From Flavobacteriaceae bacterium (GTDB lineage: Bacteria; Bacteroidota; Bacteroidia; Flavobacteriales; Flavobacteriaceae), in the NCBI GenBank assembly GCA_020347545.1, contig CP070731.1:1524859-1532699 (forward strand): a DNA stretch of 7,841 bases, given 5' to 3'. The notes below the pieces were generated by a model that was not told the DNA's origin, did no database searches, and saw only the letters and a program-made list of their open reading frames with translations. Both the position numbers and the translations under genes were made by a program. Numbering within the stretch: the first letter of the stretch is position 1; every line of letters starts with the position of its first letter. Positions 1 to 5,317 of the stretch are shown here, piece by piece.

Positions 1-1
1 G

Positions 2-811
2 AGGCTGACAAGAATGTGGACTCACCTTGAAAGACAAAAAGGGGGTATAGGCCTTAGAGGACCGGGGGAGACCGAGATAGAAACAGACAGACGTATTATC
101 AGGGATAAGATTTCCTTACTGAAAACAAAGCTCAAAAAGATAGACCGCCAGATGGCGGTTCAACGCAAAAATCGCGGCAAGATGGTACGTGTTGCTTTGG
201 TTGGGTACACCAATGTGGGTAAGTCCACATTGATGAATGTTCTGAGCAAGAGTGAGGTGTTTGCTGAAAACAAATTGTTTGCTACACTCGATACAACGGT
301 CAGGAAGGTTGTAATAAGAAACATACCATTTTTGCTCACAGACACGGTTGGATTCATAAGGAAATTGCCAACGCAATTAGTGGAATCCTTTAAATCTACT
401 TTGGACGAAGTCAGGGAGGCGGATCTTTTGTTGCACGTGGTTGATATATCACATTCAAATTTTGAGGATCACATTGATTCAGTGAACAAGATTATCAGCG
501 AAATTTCTCCCGATTCTGATAAGGGAGATAAGCCGACTATCATGGTTTTTAACAAAATTGACGCTTACAAGCACGAAACCATAGATGATGACGATCTTAC
601 AACAGAAAGGACAAAGGAGCATTATACTTTAGAAGATTGGAAGAAATCCTGGTATGCCAAAATGAATAATAAATGTGTTTTTATTTCGGCCTTAAATAAG
701 GATAACCTTGAGGAATTGAAAAAAATTGTCTTTCAGGAAGTAAAAAAGATACATATTACAAGATTTCCATACAATGATTTTCTGTATCAGGAATATGAAG
801 AACAGGGTTAA
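2..811 (+). CDS. hflX: GTPase HflX, 5'-truncated by the window edge
   Basis: This is the C-terminal part of HflX, a ribosome-associated GTPase of the TRAFAC/OBG-HflX group that in other bacteria binds 50S or 70S particles and helps rescue stalled or heat-damaged ribosomes. The frame is open to the left edge, and the residues before the Met at 14 (RLTR) continue the family's N-terminal domain, so that Met is internal. Numbering from it, the HflX signature GLRGPGETEIETDRR lies at 13-27, followed by a basic helical linker. The G domain has G1 GYTNVGKST (64-72), a G2 region TLDTTVRK (91-98), G3 DTVG (110-113), G4 NKID (180-183) and G5 SAL (215-217). An acidic insert follows NKID (about 190-208). 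Full-length relatives have roughly 400 residues, so about 130 are missing. Its TAA stop overlaps the stop of the convergent CNNM gene. Identification is firm; start and promoter lie outside the window. Confidence 0.95.
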   Translation, partial: RLTRMWTHLERQKGGIGLRGPGETEIETDRRIIRDKISLLKTKLKKIDRQMAVQRKNRGKMVRVALVGYTNVGKSTLMNVLSKSEVFAENKLFATLDTTVRKVVIRNIPFLLTDTVGFIRKLPTQLVESFKSTLDEVREADLLLHVVDISHSNFEDHIDSVNKIISEISPDSDKGDKPTIMVFNKIDAYKHETIDDDDLTTERTKEHYTLEDWKKSWYAKMNNKCVFISALNKDNLEELKKIVFQEVKKIHITRFPYNDFLYQEYEEQG

Positions 812-1890
812 GGCTGCTCTTTAAGATCATCTTCATCCTCGATGATTCCATGTCTTTTTGCTCTAATCTGCCATAGTTTTCTGGCAAGGACCTGAAGATC
901 CTCATCGCTGTCGCTTTCATCGACAATTTCAAAACCAAGCAGGGTCTCAATGATGTCTTCTTGAGAAACGATTCCACTGACAGCACCAAACTCATCAACA
1001 ACCAGGGCAATATGTTCTTGTTTTTCTATCAGTTGATCGAAAAGCGTCTTGATAGGGGTATCTCTCTTTGTAATAAATATTTCACGTGAAATTGTTTTTA
1101 GCTCCTGATCACCTTTACCATCAATAATTGATTCAAACAGTTCGTCTTTAAGAAAATAACCTGAAATATCATCAGATGAATCTTTATACATCGGAATTCT
1201 TGAGAACTTCAATTTTGGGTTATCATCATAAAATTCTTTGATCTTCATATTTTCCGGAGCTGTTTTTAAAACAATTCTCGGCGTCATAATATCCTTGACA
1301 ACAATATTGCTAAAATCGATAAGATTCTTGATAACTACACTTTCCGATTCCTGGAAAACGCCTTCTTCTTTGGCGATATCAGCCATTGCGTGAAAATCCT
1401 CCCGGCTTACATTGATGCTATGGGCATTTTTACCTACCAATTTCGTAGTAAATTCAAGAAGCCATAATATTCCAGTATACTTCAAAGGGAACATCATGAT
1501 AACAATGGCTTTTGTAGAAAAATTAGCCAGGTTTTTCCAATAGTTAGCGCCGATTGATTTAGGGATTATTTCTGATAACACCAGAATTAGAAAGGTCATG
1601 ATGGCTGAGACAATCCCCACCGCATTATTTCCTGAACCAAAGGTTTTTTCTGCCTGAACCCCAACTAAGATAGCACCAACCGTATGCGCAATTGTGTTGA
1701 TGGTCAGTATTGTTATTAAAGGCTGATCTATATTATCCTTTAATTTCTTAAGGGTTTTTGCATAACCCTTCTTTTCATTGATTTTTACTGTAATAAACGT
1801 CGGTGTGACACTTAGCAATACAGCTTCAAGAATAGAACAGAGAAATGAAAAACATATCGAAAGAGCTCCGTAAACTATTAATAGGGTCAT
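808..1890 (-). CDS. CNNM (DUF21) transmembrane protein with CBS pair
   Basis: This is a 360-residue inner-membrane protein of the CNNM/CorC/HlyC group, whose members are linked to Mg2+ (or Co2+) efflux and were long labelled 'hemolysin'. The CNNM domain covers about 1-150, with hydrophobic segments near 1-28, 58-80, 90-112 and 125-147. It carries the family's early glutamate motif (LEAVLLS, 21-27) and SEIIPKSIG (106-114). A linker leads to a CBS pair: the first begins at VKDIMTPRIVL (198-208), the second runs about 265-320 with HIALVVDEFGAVSGIVSQEDI. CBS pairs of this kind bind ATP-Mg2+ and act as sensors. The protein ends in a charged tail without the CorC_HlyC domain of longer relatives, which also argues against gliding protein GldE (usually over 400 residues). 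It is last in the minus-strand block, 100 bases after the DUF3078 gene. No clear Shine-Dalgarno precedes the ATG. Family is firm; the ion is inferred. Confidence 0.88.
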   Translation of the reverse strand: MTLLIVYGALSICFSFLCSILEAVLLSVTPTFITVKINEKKGYAKTLKKLKDNIDQPLITILTINTIAHTVGAILVGVQAEKTFGSGNNAVGIVSAIMTFLILVLSEIIPKSIGANYWKNLANFSTKAIVIMMFPLKYTGILWLLEFTTKLVGKNAHSINVSREDFHAMADIAKEEGVFQESESVVIKNLIDFSNIVVKDIMTPRIVLKTAPENMKIKEFYDDNPKLKFSRIPMYKDSSDDISGYFLKDELFESIIDGKGDQELKTISREIFITKRDTPIKTLFDQLIEKQEHIALVVDEFGAVSGIVSQEDIIETLLGFEIVDESDSDEDLQVLARKLWQIRAKRHGIIEDEDDLKEQP

Positions 1891-1914
1891 GAATCTTAGT
1901 TTAGGCTAATGTAT

Positions 1915-1948
1915 AAAATTTACATTTACAACTAAAATTTTAATCAAA
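1915..1948 (-). promoter_or_regulatory. Candidate promoter for the CNNM gene
   Basis: On the minus strand TTTG (1948-1945) is followed after 22 bases by TAAATTTT (1922-1915), one mismatch from the Bacteroidota -7 box TAnnTTTG. Transcription would begin about 20 bases before the ATG at 1890. The region 1891-1990 is very AT-rich, so a chance match is likely enough to keep confidence low; read-through from the DUF3078 gene is the alternative. Confidence 0.3.
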
Positions 1949-1990
1949 TCTTTGTTTTCGATGTATTTATCAATATAAATTATAAGATCG

Positions 1991-2914
1991 TTAATCAAGA
2001 GTTATATTTAGACCGATCAACCAAAAGGATTGTAAATCGTTATCCACGCTGTCAAATGTAGCATCAGGATCATCGATCAGTGCATAATTAAGCGCTTCCT
2101 GATGGTTTTTCCTCAATCCGAAATCGAATCCTACACCCAGTGATTTCCAAACTGTATAACTGAAAGAATTGGTCCAGGTATAATTTGAGAAATTAGATCC
2201 CTCGTAGCTCAAAAATATTGATAAATTCGATTTTACATTCAATCCACCAAAACTATTTGTATAATCAGCTACTACTTTGGCACCAAATGTAGAATCATAG
2301 GTCGCATCACCACTGCTGAACACAAAATTATAGTTTGCTGGATGAATCACTACCGTTAATTCTGACAAAGGTGTCCATGTACCACCAACACCAAGATCCA
2401 GAAATCCAGGGTTGTTAAAATTATCGACTAATGTAGATCTGTATTCCATCAAAGCTGAAACGGCGAAATTTTTTGAAACTTTATATCCGTACAATGAACT
2501 TATGTTGAAGACATCAGTCGCCACTTCATAATCATCGCTATCGTCAGGATCATCCTTATCATCAAACTTAACCCAGCCAATGTTTACATTCATTGCATTT
2601 TTCCAAAAATACTTTTCTTCAATTAGATCGGCAAAGGCATTCACATTGATCCCGAAATTTCCAACCGAGGAATTTGGAGAGGATTTGGCATACCAGTTAT
2701 TGAATCCAGAGACACTTCCTCCAATTGTTCCCGTTGCCCTAAGTCTCCATCCAGGTAAGGCATCTATCTCAGCTTGAATGGCATCCTCTTTTGCTTTAAG
2801 GGCGGCTATTGAATCTGTTTTCTCTTTTTTTAGTGCTTTGAGCTCTTCTTTTGTTTGAGCCTGAATACTGCTAATTCCAGTAAATAGGAATAAAGCCAAA
2901 ATGACTTTTTTCAT
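1991..2914 (-). CDS. DUF3078 family protein, probable outer-membrane beta-barrel
   Basis: This exported protein of 307 residues matches DUF3078, a family essentially limited to Bacteroidota with no established function. A typical Sec signal peptide (MKKVILALFLFTGISSIQAQ) ends in IQA before Q20. Residues 21-52 form a charged, heptad-like helix rich in Lys, Glu and Ala, a likely short periplasmic coiled coil. From about W56 on the sequence is alternating polar/hydrophobic with many Gly, Asn and aromatic residues (for example WRLRATGTIGGSVSGFNNW at 56-74), as expected for beta strands of a small outer-membrane barrel. A strongly acidic stretch at 118-130 (DDKDDPDDSDDYE) would be an exposed loop and could bind cations. 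The C-terminus ends LNITLD rather than in an aromatic residue. The start is chosen because the signal peptide begins there, and a good promoter candidate lies just upstream. Family call is good; barrel topology is inferred. Confidence 0.82.
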   Translation of the reverse strand: MKKVILALFLFTGISSIQAQTKEELKALKKEKTDSIAALKAKEDAIQAEIDALPGWRLRATGTIGGSVSGFNNWYAKSSPNSSVGNFGINVNAFADLIEEKYFWKNAMNVNIGWVKFDDKDDPDDSDDYEVATDVFNISSLYGYKVSKNFAVSALMEYRSTLVDNFNNPGFLDLGVGGTWTPLSELTVVIHPANYNFVFSSGDATYDSTFGAKVVADYTNSFGGLNVKSNLSIFLSYEGSNFSNYTWTNSFSYTVWKSLGVGFDFGLRKNHQEALNYALIDDPDATFDSVDNDLQSFWLIGLNITLD

Positions 2915-2941
2915 GGGGAAAATGATTAGGTTAATATTTTA

Positions 2942-2969
2942 CAAAAATAGGGAAAAACCATAAATCAAA
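2942..2969 (-). promoter_or_regulatory. Candidate promoter for the DUF3078 gene
   Basis: On the minus strand TTTG (2969-2966) and TATTTTTG (2949-2942), a perfect TAnnTTTG box, are separated by 16 bases, slightly short of the usual 17-23. The predicted start near 2935 gives a leader of about 20 bases before the ATG at 2914. The -35-like element lies only a few bases after the DUF2480 stop, so this would let the envelope gene be expressed separately from the Fe-S genes upstream. Confidence 0.5.
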
Positions 2970-2975
2970 AGGGAT

Positions 2976-3485
2976 TTACGTTTTCTTTTTAAAAAGAGGG
3001 ACACTGGAACAGGCTTCTCCAAACATCAGGGAACGTACCACAGGAACAAGTTTTTGACAAAGCTCTACATAAGCTGATTCAGGAATTTTCTTATCGGAAC
3101 ATCCCTTTACAATAACCGGTCTGTCTTTGAATTCTTCCACGGAAAAGTTTTGAATAATATCATTAAATATAATATTCTCAAGAAGTTCCAAGTCGCCTAC
3201 CACACATTTTTTTGCATATGGACTTAGGCTTGCGCTTATCAATAGGTAAGCCCAGGAAGGAATGATGGCATCCGTTGAACAATGCAACGCTACATAAGAG
3301 TCTTGGTACTGTTCCCAGTTATGCCCCTTTACCGATTCTCTAAAATCTTTCTCACGTAAGATCAACCCTTCATATAACCATTGGCTAATATCAAACAAAA
3401 CCCGTTTACCTTTAGGATAAAGATCTTCAAGATCAATGGTGATCAATTTGCTGTTAGCAACTCTATTGACTATTTCTCCAGACAT
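2976..3485 (-). CDS. DUF2480 family protein of unknown function
   Basis: This soluble 169-residue protein has no signal peptide or membrane segment and matches DUF2480, a Bacteroidota family without an assigned function. Conserved-looking blocks are the N-terminus MSGEIVNRVANSKLITIDLE, KRVLFDISQWLYEGLILREKDFR (27-49), ALHCSTDAIIPSWAYLL (66-82), VIVKGCSDKKIP (124-135) and the C-terminal MFGEACSSVPLFKKK (154-168). Cysteines are at 69, 94, 129, 143 and 159; three of them (C69, C129, C159) are each followed by Ser within these blocks. It starts 33 bases after the stop of the MIP18 gene with no promoter-like sequence between, so co-transcription is likely, and that neighbourhood suggests a role tied to Fe-S metabolism. 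That role is inference from context only; the fold cannot be read from the sequence alone. Confidence 0.82.
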   Translation of the reverse strand: MSGEIVNRVANSKLITIDLEDLYPKGKRVLFDISQWLYEGLILREKDFRESVKGHNWEQYQDSYVALHCSTDAIIPSWAYLLISASLSPYAKKCVVGDLELLENIIFNDIIQNFSVEEFKDRPVIVKGCSDKKIPESAYVELCQKLVPVVRSLMFGEACSSVPLFKKKT

Positions 3486-3518
3486 ATTTAGGATTGAAAA
3501 TTAAGTTGTGGATCCGGT

Positions 3519-3839
3519 TTACAGAAATCCGAGTTCTAATTTGGCCTCTTCACTCATCATATCCTGGGTCCAGGTCGGGTCGAAAGTTATTTCCACCTCC
3601 GCATTTCGAACCTCTTCAATGGAGCGTATCTTCTCTTCAACTTCCATTGGAAGCGTTTCGGCCACAGGACAATTAGGGGAAGTAAGGGTCATTAACACCT
3701 TAACATCCATATCTTCATTTACAAAGACATCGTAAATAAGGCCTAATTCGTATATATCTACTGGGATCTCAGGGTCATAAATTGTTTTGACCATTTCAAC
3801 TATCTTTTCTCCGAGATCTACCTTCGTTTTATCGTTCAT
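3519..3839 (-). CDS. MIP18/DUF59 family SUF-associated Fe-S assembly protein
   Basis: This 106-residue cytoplasmic protein belongs to the MIP18 (DUF59) family, which includes SufT, PaaD and the eukaryotic CIA factor; relatives help mature Fe-S proteins, often encoded with SUF genes. The family motifs are clear: YDPEIPVDIYELGLIYDV (21-38), then TLTSPNCPVAETLP (51-64) with the conserved Cys57, and the terminal block FDPTWTQDMMSEEAKLELGF (86-105). It is a single-domain protein close to the family minimum of about 100 residues. It lies 75 bases behind sufE and 33 bases before the DUF2480 gene. A near-ideal promoter sits directly upstream, so it can be transcribed independently of sufE. SufT-like carrier or adaptor function is the likely role; PaaD (phenylacetate pathway) is less likely because no paa genes are nearby. 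Confidence 0.9.
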   Translation of the reverse strand: MNDKTKVDLGEKIVEMVKTIYDPEIPVDIYELGLIYDVFVNEDMDVKVLMTLTSPNCPVAETLPMEVEEKIRSIEEVRNAEVEITFDPTWTQDMMSEEAKLELGFL

Positions 3840-3869
3840 TACAGTTCTTTAAAATCATTCTAAATAAGG

Positions 3870-3900
3870 CAAAGATACATTAATGCCATGTTTCAGCAAA
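3870..3900 (-). promoter_or_regulatory. Promoter of the MIP18/DUF59 gene
   Basis: On the minus strand TTTG (3900-3897), 19 bases, then TATCTTTG (3877-3870) fit the Bacteroidota housekeeping consensus TTTG-N17-23-TAnnTTTG exactly. Initiation near 3863 would give a leader of about 24 bases to the ATG at 3839. It is the best promoter match in the window, lying in the 75-base gap after sufE. Confidence 0.65.
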
Positions 3901-3914
3901 ATCTATGGAGTGTA

Positions 3915-4334
3915 TCAATTTTTTGACATACAGGCCAGGGCGAGAAGTTTAATTTGCTTGACCATTGAAAGTAAACCATTCGCACGTGTTGGAGAAAGAT
4001 GTTCCTTTAATCCTATTTCATCAATAAAATACGGATCTGTATTAAGAATATCTTCAGGGGTCTGTTCATTGTATACCTTTAGTAACAAAGAGATAATCCC
4101 TTTCGTGAGAATCGCATCACTATCCGCTGAAAATTTGAGTTTTCCGGCTTCATAATCGGCATGCAGCCAAACTTTTGACTGACAACCTTTGATCAAATTA
4201 TCATCCGATTTATTCTTTTCCTGAATTTTAGGAAGTGATTTTCCAGATTCAATGATAAACTCATAACGCTGCATCCAGTCATCAAACAGATCGAAGTCCT
4301 CAATAATTTCTTCCTGTATTTCTTTAATAGTCAT
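3915..4334 (-). CDS. sufE: SufE family cysteine desulfurase sulfur acceptor
   Basis: SufE takes persulfide sulfur from the desulfurase SufS onto its own cysteine and passes it to the SufBCD scaffold for Fe-S cluster assembly in the cytoplasm. The 139-residue length is normal for the family. The acceptor cysteine is C51 in LIKGCQSKVW (47-56), the diagnostic loop; upstream is the N-terminal helix with DWMQRYEFIIESGKSLP (19-35), and the C-terminal block is GLKEHLSPTRANGLLSMVKQI (108-128), where the SPTR/GL pattern is typical. No other cysteine lies near the active loop; C135 is at the tail. No sufS, sufB, sufC or sufD lies in the window, so the desulfurase partner is encoded elsewhere. The gene diverges from the sugar kinase across 42 bases, with its -7 box inside the shared palindrome. 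The alternative CsdE is a paralogue with the same fold, but that name is used for gammaproteobacteria. Confidence 0.93.
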   Translation of the reverse strand: MTIKEIQEEIIEDFDLFDDWMQRYEFIIESGKSLPKIQEKNKSDDNLIKGCQSKVWLHADYEAGKLKFSADSDAILTKGIISLLLKVYNEQTPEDILNTDPYFIDEIGLKEHLSPTRANGLLSMVKQIKLLALACMSKN

Positions 4335-4352
4335 TTTTTAAACTTATTTTTG
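4323..4352 (+). promoter_or_regulatory. Candidate promoter for the kinase-purF operon
   Basis: TTTA at 4323-4326 is followed after 18 bases by TATTTTTG (4345-4352), a perfect TAnnTTTG box with a one-mismatch upstream element. Initiation near 4358 leaves about 18 bases before the ATG at 4377. The upstream element falls inside the first codons of sufE, as the tight divergent spacing forces. Confidence 0.45.
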
Positions 4353-4363
4353 CAAAAATAAGT
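4342..4363. repeat. Perfect 22-base palindrome between sufE and the kinase gene
   Basis: ACTTATTTTTG (4342-4352) is followed immediately by its exact reverse complement (4353-4363), with no spacer and no mismatch; the symmetry stops at the flanking bases. It fills half of the 42-base divergent intergenic region and contains the -7 box TATTTTTG once on each strand. It could be an operator for a dimeric regulator, or simply two back-to-back promoter boxes. Confidence 0.85.
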
Positions 4364-4384
4364 AATTTGGATTGACATGGGAAA
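4353..4384 (-). promoter_or_regulatory. Candidate promoter for sufE
   Basis: On the minus strand TTTC (4384-4381), 20 bases, then TATTTTTG (4360-4353) give a perfect -7 box and a one-mismatch upstream element. Initiation near 4347 leaves about 12 bases before the sufE ATG at 4334. The upstream element overlaps the first codons of the kinase gene. Confidence 0.45.
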
Positions 4385-5306
4385 ACTTTTAATAGTGGGA
4401 ACGGTTGCATTTGATGCTATTGAAACTCCGTTCGGAAAGACGGATAAAATCTTAGGTGGTGCGGCCACTTTTATCGGCCTTGCAGCCTCCCAATTCAAAG
4501 TTGACTCTGGTTTGATCTCGGTTGTGGGTGGCGATTTCCCAAACGAGTATCTTGAAATGCTGGCAGACAGGAATATTGATATTTCAGGGGTAGAGGTCAT
4601 CAAGGAAGGCAAAACATTTTTCTGGAGCGGAAAGTATGATTATAACCTGAATACCAGAGAGACTTTAGCCACAGACCTCAATGTCCTGGCAGACTTTAAT
4701 CCGGTTGTACCAGACAATTATATGGATTGCGATTTCCTTATGTTAGGAAACCTTCATCCATCCGTCCAAATGGCAGTTATTAATCAAATTCCCAACAGGC
4801 CGAAGCTTGTGGTATTGGATACCATGAATTTCTGGATGGATAATACATTGGACGAATTGATGGAAGTATTGCCAAAAATTGATGTGATTACTATAAATGA
4901 TGAAGAGGCAAGACAATTGAGCGGAGAGTATTCCTTGGTGAAAGCAGCTCAGAAGATCCATAAAATGGGTCCTCAATATGTGGTAATCAAAAAAGGAGAA
5001 AACGGGGCGCTATTGTTTAATAACGGGGACGTATTTTTTGCCCCTGCACTTCCTTTAGAAGAAATTTTTGACCCAACGGGTGCGGGAGACACTTTTGCCG
5101 GAGGTTTTATCGGTTATTTGGCCAGTACTCATGATGTATCCTTTGAAAACATGAAAAGAGCCGTGATCTATGGATCTAATTTTGCCTCTTTTTGTGTAGA
5201 ACGATTTGGAACGGAACGAATGATCGATCTCGATCAGGAAGAAATACAAAAACGACTTGGACAGTTTAAGCAGCTGACACAATTTGAAATAGAATTAACG
5301 CATTAA
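4377..5306 (+). CDS. PfkB family carbohydrate (sugar or nucleoside) kinase
   Basis: This 309-residue cytoplasmic enzyme of the ribokinase/PfkB superfamily transfers phosphate from ATP to a sugar-like hydroxyl. The N-terminal strand LLIVGTVAFDAIETPFG (4-20) is followed by the di-glycine substrate loop GGAATF (27-32). The Asn-x-x-Glu type motif is TINDEEARQL (172-181), and the C-terminal PfkB signature FDPTGAGDTFAGGF (231-244) holds the anion-hole GAGD with the catalytic base D238. The length is normal for the superfamily. The substrate cannot be read from the sequence. Placement 11 bases before a PRPP-dependent amidotransferase makes ribose or a nucleoside an attractive guess, but only a guess. 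The ATG directly follows the divergent promoter region and no Shine-Dalgarno is visible. The superfamily call is very sure, the substrate open. Confidence 0.92.
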   Translation: MGKLLIVGTVAFDAIETPFGKTDKILGGAATFIGLAASQFKVDSGLISVVGGDFPNEYLEMLADRNIDISGVEVIKEGKTFFWSGKYDYNLNTRETLATDLNVLADFNPVVPDNYMDCDFLMLGNLHPSVQMAVINQIPNRPKLVVLDTMNFWMDNTLDELMEVLPKIDVITINDEEARQLSGEYSLVKAAQKIHKMGPQYVVIKKGENGALLFNNGDVFFAPALPLEEIFDPTGAGDTFAGGFIGYLASTHDVSFENMKRAVIYGSNFASFCVERFGTERMIDLDQEEIQKRLGQFKQLTQFEIELTH

Positions 5307-5317
5307 CTTTTTAGGTA

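Noticed and set aside
116..376. Minus-strand open frame of 86 codons inside hflX
   Set aside because: It lies wholly within the conserved HflX G domain and its translation resembles no protein family.
756..1010. Minus-strand open frame of 84 codons across the hflX/CNNM junction
   Set aside because: It overlaps the end of the CNNM gene in another frame and the end of hflX, and shows no protein-like features.
808..1890. CNNM protein as gliding motility protein GldE
   Set aside because: It is too short, lacks the CorC_HlyC domain, and no other gliding gene is nearby.
1965..1980. Inverted repeat ATTTAT-CAAT-ATAAAT downstream of the DUF3078 stop
   Set aside because: A 6-base A/T-only stem in a very AT-rich stretch is too weak and too likely by chance to call a terminator.
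2984..2997. Perfect palindrome TCTTTTTAAAAAGA near the end of the DUF2480 gene, as a possible terminator
   Set aside because: It lies inside the coding sequence for the final Lys-rich residues, has no loop bases and is almost pure A/T, so it is better explained by Lys and Phe codons.
3883..4155. Plus-strand open frame of 90 codons antisense to sufE
   Set aside because: It overlaps the active-site region of sufE, and its translation has no recognisable motif; sufE constraint explains it.
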